Source: CAYTGM01 sp964437365
GTDB taxonomy: Bacteria; Sumerlaeota; Sumerlaeia; SLMS01
Length of the DNA: 64,000 bases
Reading direction: 5' to 3'
Assembly: GCA_964437365.1 (NCBI GenBank)
Contig: CAYTGM010000001.1
Span: forward strand, 496,001-560,000
Shown here: piece by piece, positions 35,863 to 44,586 of the stretch
Position numbering within the stretch: the stretch's first letter is position 1
Layout: each line of letters opens with the position of its first letter
Program-made: the position numbers and the translations under genes
The notes under the pieces: model-generated
What the model saw: only the letters and a program-made list of their open reading frames with translations
What the model was told of the DNA's origin: nothing
Database searches by the model: none

Positions 35863-37293
35863 TTAAACGCCGACAGGTTCGGGTGCGCCGAAGAATTCTC
35901 GTGAATCCACAACCTCTCCCGCGAAAGCGGCTGCAGCAACCATGATCGGAGACATCAATAAGGTACGCCCCGTTGGAGACCCCTGACGTCCTTTGAAGTT
36001 ACGGTTGGAACTTGATGCGGAGATTTCCCGCCCCTTCAGTTTGTCAGGATTCATCGCAAGACACATGGAACACCCAGCGTGTCTATATTCAAAGCCAGCT
36101 TCTTCCAGTATCTTGTCGTATCCTGCTTCCTTGAGTTGAAAGTCGACGATCTGAGAGCCGGGAACGGCGAGAGCGCGAACATGGGGGGCTACTTTGAATC
36201 CCTTGTCCTTAATCATTCGAATGACTTCTTCAAAATCTGAGAAACGTCCGTTGGTACATGATCCAATGAAAGCAACGTCTATCTTCGTTCCTTTGATCGG
36301 CTGACCAGGTTCGAATCCCATGTAGTCGTAAGCTTCCTGAATCAGAGCCTGCTCGTCCTCTGCGAACTCATTCTGCTGAGGAATCGTGTCGCCAACAGCT
36401 GTAGACTGGCCAGGAGTAATTCCCCAGGTAACAACAGGTTCAATATCTTCAGCATTGAAGACAACAACCTCGTCGTATTCGGCGTCAGCGTCTGATTTGA
36501 TCGAGTCCCAATATTCAACTGCCTTGTCCCAGTCCTTGCCTTCAGGTGCATACTCGCGCCCCTTGATATAATCATAGGTCGTCTGGTCAGGGTTGACATA
36601 ACCGCATCGGGCTCCACCTTCAATGGACATGTTGCAAACGGTCATGCGCTCTTCCATCGTGAAGTTATCAAAGACCTCACCGGCGTATTCGTAGGCAAAG
36701 CCAACACCGCCTTTTACACCAAGTTTCTGAATGATATACAGAATGACATCTTTCGAATAAACACCTGGCTTGAGCTTGCCATTCACCTCTATGCGTCGGA
36801 CCTTCAGCTTGTCCATAACAAGGCACCCAGTTGCAAGCACGTCACGTATCTGTGAAGTACCAATACCAAAGGCAAGCGAACCAAAAGCGCCGTGTGTAGA
36901 CGTATGTGAATCTCCGCAGCAGATTGTCATGCCGGGCTGAGTCAGGCCCTTCTCCGGGCCAACGATGTGGACAATTCCCTGGTGTCCACTCTTTGTATCG
37001 AAAAAGCGGATTCCAAATTCTTCTGTATTCTTTTCGAGTGCCTGGAGCATTTCTTCCGCCAGCGCATCGGAGAGAGGTCGTGACTGGTCGGCCGTCGGAA
37101 TAATGTGATCTACCGTGGCAAAAGTACGTTCGGGAAACATTACTTTCCAGCCGCGCTCTCGAATCATTGAAAAAGCCTGAGGCGACGTGACTTCGTGAAT
37201 CATGTGCAGACCCATGAGAACCTGATAGCTTCCAGATGGAAGTTTTCTCACGGCATGCTTTTCAAAGACCTTTTGGTACAAGTTCTGGCCCAT
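35863..37293 (-). CDS. leuC: 3-isopropylmalate dehydratase large subunit (LeuC)
   Basis: LeuC is an aconitase-family [4Fe-4S] enzyme of leucine synthesis. The N-terminus QNLYQKVFEKHAV is standard, followed by ICCGDSHTSTHGAFGSLAFG. The cluster ligands are C346 (FIGSCTNGR), C408 and C411 (AGCSMCLAMN). The tail has SSNRNFKGRQG, the family's RxxxxxR region. The length is 476 aa. It lies only four bases after the stop of a MarR-family gene, so the two must be co-transcribed and are probably translationally coupled. Confidence 0.96.
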   Translation of the reverse strand: MGQNLYQKVFEKHAVRKLPSGSYQVLMGLHMIHEVTSPQAFSMIRERGWKVMFPERTFATVDHIIPTADQSRPLSDALAEEMLQALEKNTEEFGIRFFDTKSGHQGIVHIVGPEKGLTQPGMTICCGDSHTSTHGAFGSLAFGIGTSQIRDVLATGCLVMDKLKVRRIEVNGKLKPGVYSKDVILYIIQKLGVKGGVGFAYEYAGEVFDNFTMEERMTVCNMSIEGGARCGYVNPDQTTYDYIKGREYAPEGKDWDKAVEYWDSIKSDADAEYDEVVVFNAEDIEPVVTWGITPGQSTAVGDTIPQQNEFAEDEQALIQEAYDYMGFEPGQPIKGTKIDVAFIGSCTNGRFSDFEEVIRMIKDKGFKVAPHVRALAVPGSQIVDFQLKEAGYDKILEEAGFEYRHAGCSMCLAMNPDKLKGREISASSSNRNFKGRQGSPTGRTLLMSPIMVAAAAFAGEVVDSREFFGAPEPVGV

Positions 37294-37297
37294 CTTC

Positions 37298-37753
37298 TTA
37301 CTTCTCCTCTAATTGAGTATATTTCTCCAGGTTGTCAATCAGCTGACGACTAACCTGTGTGAAGGTGCTGAGGCTTTCCTCATCAAGATCCATCCACACC
37401 GACTGGATCGCATGTTGGCGTTTCTCAAGGATCTGATTCATGACGCGTTCACCACTCTCAGTCAGAACATATTCACGGTTTCTGCCGTCAAGGTCGGAGA
37501 TGCGCGCAGACACGAGGTCTTTTTCCTGCAGATTGCGCAAGATCTTCGAGACAGCTGCTCGGCTGCTTTCCCGTTCGCGAGCGAAAAGGGAAGGGATGAA
37601 GTTTTCTCCCTGTATCTCTTCGAGGAGCTTCCATTCCTGGACGGTGAGTCCGACACTCTTTGCCAGCTGCTCCCGTCGGCGCAGAAGGAGTTCAGAGAGT
37701 TGCTGAAGATTCTCAATGGCTTTGAGAGTAGTTGTAGTGTTTTGCTCAATCAT
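37298..37753 (-). CDS. MarR-family transcriptional regulator of the leuCD operon
   Basis: A 151-aa winged-helix repressor. The helix-turn-helix lies at about residues 55-85 (SSRAAVSKILRNLQEKDLV), followed by the wing ISDLDGRNREYVLTESGERV. Long helices at both ends form the dimer interface. It starts at ATG 37753, and its own promoter region holds a perfect palindrome. Autoregulation and control of leuC-leuD are therefore the simplest reading. Leucine operons are more often controlled by attenuation, Lrp or LysR-type LeuO/IlvY-like regulators, so a MarR protein as first gene is unusual. The ligand is unknown; leucine or an isopropylmalate would be natural guesses. Confidence 0.85.
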   Translation of the reverse strand: MIEQNTTTTLKAIENLQQLSELLLRRREQLAKSVGLTVQEWKLLEEIQGENFIPSLFARERESSRAAVSKILRNLQEKDLVSARISDLDGRNREYVLTESGERVMNQILEKRQHAIQSVWMDLDEESLSTFTQVSRQLIDNLEKYTQLEEK

Positions 37754-37756
37754 CGT

Positions 37757-37793
37757 GGTTAACTGTTAACCATAGTTAATTGTGTTGAGTCAA
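37757..37793 (-). promoter_or_regulatory. Promoter and MarR-type operator upstream of marR-leuCD
   Basis: GGTTAACTGTTAACC (37757-37771) is a 15-base perfect palindrome just before the start codon, followed by a further GTTAATTG half-site-like element. On the minus strand a TTGACT -35 (37793-37788) lies about 18 bases from TTAACA, so the palindrome would cover the -10 box. This is the arrangement of an autorepressed MarR operator. Confidence 0.6.
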
Positions 37794-37976
37794 GGTTATT
37801 CATGAGTTTGATTGGTGAGTTTTCCGAAGCCTGCTTCTCGTTGCGACATTCAATGAAGTCTCGGGGTTTTTTCGTTTGCGGTGAGTGGTGATGACGTTTG
37901 ATTCTTGTTGAGTTGCGCCCGCAATTCTTCGTGATAGATGGGTACGACACGATAAATTGGAAATGGATCAGGAACA

Positions 37977-39215
37977 TTGGATAAAACACTTGGGATTATC
38001 CTCTCTGTCTTTTTGCTGATCACTGCAGGGATCGGCCTGTTGGTGCTCAACGATCCAGGTGCTGTACTTCAGGCGGCTGGGTTAAAAGAAGGAGATTCGG
38101 CGGAAGTTGCTCAGGCCGGTTCGAATGCCTCATCATCCGGTGAGACTTTTGACAGGAAATCAGCGGCGAAGAAGGTTCCACCGCCAAAATCAGAAACAGA
38201 CGAGCAGGCGCGCCCTCCTTCTCGTGAAGAGATAGCGAGGCTGGGCGGGCTCTCTCGGGATTCCATGGATGTGTCGAGGACCGGCCGGTTCGTGAATCAT
38301 CTGGATAAAGTTCAGACCCTTGAGCCTCCACTTCCCGAGCTCTACCCATTCAGTATTAATAAGCGTACCTACCCGGATGCTCAGTCGATGAATGTGGAGG
38401 TTGTGATCAAGAATGCTTCCGGAACCCACTGGAAGACGGCCTACGTTACACTCAGAGCTCCGGCTGCACCTCATGCTTTTATGTTTGAGATTTCTGAGTG
38501 GCAGATTGATGAAGTGGTGGCCCTCAATTATATTTTTCCAAGAACAAAAATGGAGGATTATATTCGGGGTCTCCGTGTGGTGAATGTTAGCGGGGACAAG
38601 AGGTCCAGTGCTCTTGCTGAGCGCCTGACGGAATCCCGTCGCAAAATCATTGAAACGAACACGGGGTTAAAGCGTCGTGGCCCTCGCACAAGGGGCGGCG
38701 TTCTTCAGGCTCCCGGTCTGCTTGGCTTAATGGGGTCGTTTCAGGAGCCCTTCACTGGTATCGACGTCATTCGTGTTTCCAAGAAGCCCGTACAACCAAG
38801 GATTTTAGAGATTACCATTCCTGAAAGCCTCTATCTCCCCCTGGCTCTGACAGTTTCCCTTCGTGAAACGAGTGAAGAGCGTCAGGAGGCGGCGCGGGTT
38901 GTCCGGGAATTTCATGATGCGGGAATCGAGGCTCAAAACAGCCTTCATGAGCTGGCCTCGCATTACAGCGAAAAAACGACGACCGAAGCGTTTGACGACA
39001 AAGGAGAAGCAATTCTTACTTCCGTGCGCGACAACCTCGATGACTTTAATGAAAAGGGCCTCACTTTGGCAGAACGGGCGCTCCGCTCAAAGGATCAAGA
39101 GATACGGGATATGAATAATCTCGTGACTGATTATTCGAAGAGCATTCTCTCTCAAATTAAGTTCATCGAAGAGAAGGTTCAATTGGTTGACCCTCGGTTT
39201 TTCATCCGCGAGTAA
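37977..39215 (+). CDS. Membrane-anchored protein of unknown function
   Basis: I do not recognise this 412-aa protein. A single N-terminal membrane helix (about residues 6-25, LGIILSVFLLITAGIGLLVL) is followed by a Ser/Lys/Pro-rich, probably disordered stretch to about residue 85. A beta-rich domain follows (about 125-205, with MNVEVVIKNASGTHWKTAYV), then a second beta segment near 260-300. The last ~110 residues are helical and charged, ending RFFIRE. The start is TTG 37977, five bases after AGGA; there is no nearby ATG. It is divergent from marR-leuCD and lies 97 bases before a secreted Gly/Pro-rich protein. It may belong to the envelope-associated locus that runs to 45.2 kb. Confidence 0.65.
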   Translation: MDKTLGIILSVFLLITAGIGLLVLNDPGAVLQAAGLKEGDSAEVAQAGSNASSSGETFDRKSAAKKVPPPKSETDEQARPPSREEIARLGGLSRDSMDVSRTGRFVNHLDKVQTLEPPLPELYPFSINKRTYPDAQSMNVEVVIKNASGTHWKTAYVTLRAPAAPHAFMFEISEWQIDEVVALNYIFPRTKMEDYIRGLRVVNVSGDKRSSALAERLTESRRKIIETNTGLKRRGPRTRGGVLQAPGLLGLMGSFQEPFTGIDVIRVSKKPVQPRILEITIPESLYLPLALTVSLRETSEERQEAARVVREFHDAGIEAQNSLHELASHYSEKTTTEAFDDKGEAILTSVRDNLDDFNEKGLTLAERALRSKDQEIRDMNNLVTDYSKSILSQIKFIEEKVQLVDPRFFIRE

Positions 39216-39312
39216 CTGATGCAGCAGAGGAACTGTTGAGAAGTCTAAAGAAGTGCTCGACATCAATTCGGGATTATGATGTTATTCCGATAGTTAGTGA
39301 GGGGGATAAAAG

Positions 39313-40554
39313 ATGGAAGTGAATCGCTCAGGCGGCCCTGCAGGAGTAATGAACAACATGAAAAGAATATCAAGAGATCTGGTCTTGCTGATTTCACTTG
39401 GTGCACCTCTGGCGCTGGTAAACAGCGTTCAGGCTCAAATTGGTGCAGGTTTTCTCGCGGATCCCGAATCAATGGATACGGTATCCGGAGCAAGCACCGG
39501 TTCGGCTGGCGGGTCTAATTTTGCGCCGATTAATCGTGCCCAGAATGCGGTAAATCGCGCCAATAATCCACAGCAAGGTAATCCCTTTGGTCCAGGTGGT
39601 GGAGGTTCAAATCCATTCGGACCTGGTGCTGGTGCCGCTGGTGGTAATCCTTTCGGACCCGGCGCCGGTGCAGCTGGTGGTGGAGCTCCCAATCCTTTTG
39701 GTGCGGCCCCTTCGCCTTTTGGTGCTCCGGGCGGAAACTTTAATGATCCTTTTGGTGGCGGGGGAGCAGGCACGGGTGGCTTCAGCTCATATGTACCGCC
39801 CCCTACTCTGACAGCCTGGGGGGGCGAACGGATTACCTGTCATCGCACAGGTGAAATTCTTCAGGATGCACGTGAAATCAGCATCCTTGCAGATTCAGCC
39901 GGCCAGTATTACGATGACGGTGAGTCGGGCAACGACGCTGCTGCTGGCGATAATATATATACAAATATCACCGTCTCTTCGAACTTTATCAGTCCCGAAG
40001 CCAATGTTATAAAGACAAAGCTCATCCGGACTTTGCAATTCGTCTCGCCTCCGCCGGATTCTTCTCAGGAGGAAGAATCCCTTGAGAGTCTGGTTCTTCA
40101 AGATCTTCAGGCACTTGCTGCTGAATCCGGTGTCGATCTGAAAAGGTATGTGCTTGCTCCAAGGCAGACCAGTAGTTTGCAATATTTCAACAATCTCACG
40201 CCAATGCAGTTCTCTCAGGTGTCGGTCGCTACCACTGAGCCCCTTTCGCCACTTCCCAAGTTGGTTGATCTTGAACAGAAGCAGGATGAAAAGATCAGAG
40301 AATGGGCGATTGATTTCCTGGATGAATACCGGATGAATCCAGGGCAGATGGAGAGTGAATTTTATCCGACGTTCATTCCTCCACCCCCAAGAGCTCCCAA
40401 TATCCCTCTGCCTACCACCTTTACTCCTGTTGCCTCTGGCGAAGAGGGTGATGGAACGAACGCACCTGGCGGTCAATTTGGAGCTGGTGGTGATCCATTT
40501 GCCGGCGATGTGACCGGCGAGCCGGTTGGAAACGCGAGCAGCCGGTATTTCTAA
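39313..40554 (+). CDS. Secreted protein with NPFGPG-type glycine/proline repeats, unknown function
   Basis: This 413-aa protein has a signal-like segment, RDLVLLISLGAPLALVNSVQ, cleaved near QAQ. Three starts are possible: ATG 39313 after GAGGGGGA, or ATGs 39349 and 39358 after AGGAG. The last gives the cleanest signal peptide. Residues about 92-160 are low-complexity repeats of NPFGPG/NPFGAA with Gly and Ala. After that a beta-rich segment contains YYDDGESGNDAAAGDNIYTN, an Asp/Gly motif common in extracellular beta domains. The C-terminal part is Pro-rich, with a second Gly-rich FGAGGDPFAG stretch. It is probably periplasmic or extracellular. A terminator lies right after the stop. Confidence 0.65.
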   Translation: MEVNRSGGPAGVMNNMKRISRDLVLLISLGAPLALVNSVQAQIGAGFLADPESMDTVSGASTGSAGGSNFAPINRAQNAVNRANNPQQGNPFGPGGGGSNPFGPGAGAAGGNPFGPGAGAAGGGAPNPFGAAPSPFGAPGGNFNDPFGGGGAGTGGFSSYVPPPTLTAWGGERITCHRTGEILQDAREISILADSAGQYYDDGESGNDAAAGDNIYTNITVSSNFISPEANVIKTKLIRTLQFVSPPPDSSQEEESLESLVLQDLQALAAESGVDLKRYVLAPRQTSSLQYFNNLTPMQFSQVSVATTEPLSPLPKLVDLEQKQDEKIREWAIDFLDEYRMNPGQMESEFYPTFIPPPPRAPNIPLPTTFTPVASGEEGDGTNAPGGQFGAGGDPFAGDVTGEPVGNASSRYF

Positions 40555-40573
40555 ATTAAGTTTTGCCATTCGT

Positions 40574-40606
40574 GAAAGGGCCTTTAAAAAGGGCCCTTTC
40601 TTTCAT
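40574..40606 (+). terminator. Rho-independent terminator
   Basis: GAAAGGGCC (40574-40582) and GGCCCTTTC (40592-40600) form a nine-pair stem around a 9-base loop, followed by TTTC. The A-rich upstream arm makes it able to act in both directions. It separates the Gly/Pro-rich protein gene from the helical-protein genes that follow. Confidence 0.8.
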
Positions 40607-40644
40607 AGATCTTCCATTCATGTCAGGTAATTCAGTGTACGTTT

Positions 40645-41154
40645 ATGAAAGCTAAAGAAATCAACGAGGCTCTTGAACTGACCCAAACGCTTTTGAGTCA
40701 GTGGATGAAATATCGGCAGTATTACGAAAAAGGGATTTCTGATGATCCCGTTGAGTTAGATGAAGAGACTGAATTTCTGGAAACAACCAGTTCCATCGCA
40801 CAGAATGTTCGCAAGCTTGGTGAGAGGGTGAACGAAAAGCAGTTCCCTTTCAACAAGGACCGAATTTCTGCGCTTATTAAACGAACCGTATCTATTCAGT
40901 ATTTTCGAAATCTACCTGAAGCGGACCAGAAGGGCTTTTACAAGGAGTGGCATGAATCGGTCATTCTCTTAAGCCGCACTGTTGGCGCACTGAAGTTTAT
41001 CAGCGAAGGATATGTGCCTCCAGAGTCAAAGACTAAGGGAAAGAAGTCGAAAAAGAAGAAGGGCGGTGGCGGAGGCACGATTCTTATCGTGCTGGTCATC
41101 CTCGCGGTTCTTGGAGGTATTGGAGGTCTTCTCTATTTCCTCGGGTTTATCTGA
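40645..41154 (+). CDS. Tail-anchored helical protein, paralogue of the 44829 gene product
   Basis: An unrecognised 169-aa protein. Residues 1-125 are helical and charged, without a signal peptide. A Lys-rich stretch (about 129-137) and five glycines lead to one C-terminal membrane helix, ILIVLVILAVLGGIGGLLYF, so it is tail-anchored with its helical domain in the cytoplasm. That domain matches the 135-aa protein at 44829-45236: ELDEETEF/TAEMETEF, then TVSIQYFRNLPEA/TVSLRHLQQMPEA, and KEWHESVILLSRTVGAL/VAWHTTFIDMNKALGRM. The two bracket the giant repeat lipoprotein. The function is unknown. Confidence 0.75.
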   Translation: MKAKEINEALELTQTLLSQWMKYRQYYEKGISDDPVELDEETEFLETTSSIAQNVRKLGERVNEKQFPFNKDRISALIKRTVSIQYFRNLPEADQKGFYKEWHESVILLSRTVGALKFISEGYVPPESKTKGKKSKKKKGGGGGTILIVLVILAVLGGIGGLLYFLGFI

Positions 41155-41290
41155 TAAACTCAGTTGATCTTCATGAGAATTATTCAATTGCCCTCGAAGG
41201 AAGTGACAGGAGAAAACATAGCAGATGCTAACTCATAGACGCTCACAAATACGGTCGTTGACCGGTCAATATTCTGGAGGCATGTCCCGA

Positions 41291-44200
41291 ATGAGCTTTA
41301 ATGGACGGTCCATTCTTCATTTTCTCACGATATTTCTGGTAGTTGTAGCTGTTGCTGGCTGTCAGCGCCAGAGAGCCGAGAATTCTTTGAAAAAGACTCA
41401 GCAAAAATTGTCTGAAATCAAAGAGAATTATAATGGTCAGGAATTCGCCCCAAATGAAATCCAGTCCATTGAAAGTAAGTTGGATCAGGCCAATAATGCT
41501 CTGGAGGCGGATGCTGGAACAGCTCTTTCAACCGCGCAACAGGCAGGGGCGGAAGCAGACCAGCTTTTGGAAAAAGTAAAACCCCAGCATGCTTCTACGA
41601 TCTTTACGGAAGCACAAAGAGAAATTGATGTCGCACGAATCAACGATCTTCCCCGAAACGAACCAGACCGTTTCAGGAGAATTCTTGAAGCGAAATCAGA
41701 AGCTGATACTGCTAAACAGGACAACGAGTGGGATGAAGTGATCGAGCTGAGTCAAAACATCATTGACGAAGTTCGAACAGGTCTCGCCTCCCTTCGTACA
41801 GAAGCGGACAGACGACAGATCGACTCTGAACAATCGCTCACTACTCTGACGAGTATCGGTGGGAATATATATACTCCAGAAGTTGTCATTGGTGTCAGGA
41901 ATGACATACAGCTCGCGAGACGTATTTCGGAAGAGGACCGTGATTATGTTCTTGCCGCGAATAAATTCTCAGAAGCAAAGAATAAGGCTGAGAACGGGAT
42001 CATCCAGGTACTTCGTGAAAAGTCACTGGAGGCAATTCAAAGTATTGAAGGGTACTTGACAGAAGCACTGCTCGAAGGTGCTAAGCAGTTCAAACCCGAT
42101 GAATATGAAGACGCAAACGAGCTTTACCAGGGAATTACTACACGTTATCAGGAAGGGAAATTCAACGAAGTTATTGAATCTTCCAAGCTACTGATTACTC
42201 GAGCGCAGACACTGGTTACAGAAACAAAGAGAGCTGCCTCTGATGACCGTATCGCCACGATGCAGGAGAACATTCAAGAGCTTGAAAACGGTGGTATTCT
42301 CGAGTATATACCCGGTTCTACGGATCAACTGAGGGCTCTGCTGGCAGAGGCACAGACGATTCGTCAGCAAGACACAGAAGAGGCTTTTGATCAAATCAAA
42401 GAGATTAACATCGACGCTTCAGATGAGTATGACAGACAGCGCAACGCCTTTCAGACTCTGGCGCAGGATGCTATCCGGAGTGCAAAGAATGCGCTTGAAA
42501 GAAGTCGAGCCGTTTTCGATCAAATGGAAAGTCTTTTCGATCCGGTCGGTGGTGAGATGACTGCTGAGCAGACGGCGTTTGAGAACCAGAAGGAGTCTCG
42601 TCGAATTGAACTCGGTAAGCGTCTCGAAGAGGCGAACAACAACCTTGTCACTGCGGACTTGCGTCAACAGCAGGGTAGCTTCAAGGGCGCGATTGTTCTC
42701 TCTAAAGAAGTGGAAGAAAAAGCCAATGATATTTTGAGCGAAATCTATCATGTGGTTGCCCACAATGCTTCCATCGAACTTGCAAACCTTATTTCTCGAT
42801 ATGAAAAAGATGGTGCCCGTGAATACGCAGAGGATGAACTTCAGCGCTCTTATCAAAACCTTGATGAGGTGAAGCAGTTGATTGTTCAGGGACAATATAA
42901 GGCTGCTGTCGAGAGGGCTGCGGAAGCCCGCGCCGACGTTGAGTTGATGGCCCAGCAGATTGCCGGTCGGGCGACTAATGACCTTAGAACCGCGCGCAGT
43001 GCTCTGCTCTCCGCCGATTCTGAAAATACTAAAAAGTATCGGGGTGAGCAGCTGACCCAGGTGCAAAATCTGATCGAAGAGGCCGAAGCAAGCCTCCAGC
43101 AGGATAAACTTAAGATGGCCGTTGAAACGGCCCGACGTGCCACGAATATCGCTCGTACGGCTGAAAATGAAGCAAACCAGCTGGCGGCAGAAGAGCAAAT
43201 CGCTGAAGCTTCCGGGATGATTCTTGAGGCACAAACAGCAGGAGCGGAGATCTATGCTGGTCGCGAAGTTGAAGAAGCCAGGCGACTTGTAACGTCTTCC
43301 CGTGTCCTTTTTGACTCAGGAGAATATGTAAAAGCAGAAGAGCTTGCAACATCCTCTTTCAATCGTGCTCGAGCTGCTCTCTACAAGAAAATCAATGAGG
43401 CTGAGGCTGAAGTTGCAAACGCTGAGGCCGTCGGAGCCTGGGAGTATGATTATGCAAGGCTTGCCAATGCGAGCACGCAGGTCAGGGATGCTCGAGGGAT
43501 GCTCGAAGAGGACCGTTACTCAGATAGCGCGTCTCGGGCTGATTCAGCAAAAGAAGACGCTGCGGCACTCGTTGTTGATGCAAAGCGATATAACTTCAAG
43601 AACCGAGTTAAGCGCATAAAGAATAATCTGGATAAGGGCGCTGATCAGGGGATTAACTTTTTTCAGCCGGAAGAATCGATCGCAATTAGACGCAAATTAA
43701 CGGCTCTTCAAAATGAATATTCATCTGAAGATTATGAACGAATCATGACGGAAATTGAAAAAGTAGAGGCGGGATTGAGGCTCACGCTGGACCGCACGGA
43801 CGAACTCGTCCTCGAAGTTGCCTCTCAACTTGAGAATAAGCTGGATGATCTTGAAGAGGCAGGCGCACTTCTATACGCAGCACCAACGATCGCGTCCGCT
43901 CGCAACAGCCTTAAATATGCGCGCCTTGATTACCGACGTGGCCTCTACAAAGCTGCTCACACGAATCTTAATAAGGCCGTCGAGCTCACTCATGAAGTAG
44001 AAATGAAAGAGCTCAGAAACCTGTATACCGAGAAAGTTCAGTCACTTTTCAATGAATACCAGGATGTGCAACAAAGGTTTGCCAATGTCTTAACATTAGA
44101 TCCGCGAGAGTTGAAGGAGCTTGCTGTTGATGTGAATGGTGATGCTCAGTCGGTGGCCATTTCATCTCGTCTCTCTCCACTGGAATTCAGCAATGAAATC

Positions 44201-44497
44201 GATCGTCTATATTCAATTGCTCTCGATACGAGAGTTCCAAACGGTCTGGAAAAACTTCATGAAGCTGTCCTTGAAGTCTTTATCCAAGCAAGACTTGGAT
44301 CGGCCTTCTTCGAGAAGCTATTGATTATCGACCGGCTTCCGACCGGGGAAGCATATGATATTATCGATTCTGCTTACTTCAGAACGAACCAGTCAAATCG
44401 CTTGATGGAACAGATTCAAAGACAGTTAACATCCTATCTGATCGAGGATCGTTTCGTTTTGGCAGAGACAGGAGTACTTGTTAACTCACTGGATTAA
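41291..44497 (+). CDS. Giant lipoprotein of about twelve 72-residue helical repeats (DUF4398/TPR-like)
   Basis: A 1068-aa lipoprotein. The start at ATG 41291 lies ten bases after GGAGG and gives a classic signal, MSFNGRSILHFLTIFLVVVA, with lipobox AVAGC and Cys at residue 24. Upstream in-frame ATGs at 41225 and 41282 are alternatives. After the Cys the protein is almost wholly helical. It is built from units that begin with an aromatic-x-P/A element (FAPNEI, YTPEVV, FKPDEY, YIPGST, YAEDEL, YRGEQL, YAGREV, YDYARL, FQPEES, YAAPTI) and continue as A/E/R-rich hairpins. Most successive units are 71-73 residues apart. This resembles DUF4398-type or TPR-like repeats. No enzymatic motif is seen. A long periplasmic scaffold or spacer anchored by lipid is likely. 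Confidence 0.8.
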   Translation: MSFNGRSILHFLTIFLVVVAVAGCQRQRAENSLKKTQQKLSEIKENYNGQEFAPNEIQSIESKLDQANNALEADAGTALSTAQQAGAEADQLLEKVKPQHASTIFTEAQREIDVARINDLPRNEPDRFRRILEAKSEADTAKQDNEWDEVIELSQNIIDEVRTGLASLRTEADRRQIDSEQSLTTLTSIGGNIYTPEVVIGVRNDIQLARRISEEDRDYVLAANKFSEAKNKAENGIIQVLREKSLEAIQSIEGYLTEALLEGAKQFKPDEYEDANELYQGITTRYQEGKFNEVIESSKLLITRAQTLVTETKRAASDDRIATMQENIQELENGGILEYIPGSTDQLRALLAEAQTIRQQDTEEAFDQIKEINIDASDEYDRQRNAFQTLAQDAIRSAKNALERSRAVFDQMESLFDPVGGEMTAEQTAFENQKESRRIELGKRLEEANNNLVTADLRQQQGSFKGAIVLSKEVEEKANDILSEIYHVVAHNASIELANLISRYEKDGAREYAEDELQRSYQNLDEVKQLIVQGQYKAAVERAAEARADVELMAQQIAGRATNDLRTARSALLSADSENTKKYRGEQLTQVQNLIEEAEASLQQDKLKMAVETARRATNIARTAENEANQLAAEEQIAEASGMILEAQTAGAEIYAGREVEEARRLVTSSRVLFDSGEYVKAEELATSSFNRARAALYKKINEAEAEVANAEAVGAWEYDYARLANASTQVRDARGMLEEDRYSDSASRADSAKEDAAALVVDAKRYNFKNRVKRIKNNLDKGADQGINFFQPEESIAIRRKLTALQNEYSSEDYERIMTEIEKVEAGLRLTLDRTDELVLEVASQLENKLDDLEEAGALLYAAPTIASARNSLKYARLDYRRGLYKAAHTNLNKAVELTHEVEMKELRNLYTEKVQSLFNEYQDVQQRFANVLTLDPRELKELAVDVNGDAQSVAISSRLSPLEFSNEIDRLYSIALDTRVPNGLEKLHEAVLEVFIQARLGSAFFEKLLIIDRLPTGEAYDIIDSAYFRTNQSNRLMEQIQRQLTSYLIEDRFVLAETGVLVNSLD

Positions 44498-44586
44498 AGT
44501 AAAGCTCATTGCTTTTCTTCTGGGTAAATTGCCCTTCCGGAGAATTGGGTTAACATTTGACAGGAAATTTATCAGGAGCGATCTAT

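Noticed and set aside
39435..39773. 112-codon Pro/Ala/Gly-rich minus-strand frame
   Set aside because: It is the complement of the NPFGPG repeat codons of the plus-strand gene.
42419..43234. 271-codon open frame on the minus strand
   Set aside because: It lies wholly antisense to the repeat lipoprotein gene. It arises from the biased codon use of the helical repeats and has no signals or family resemblance.
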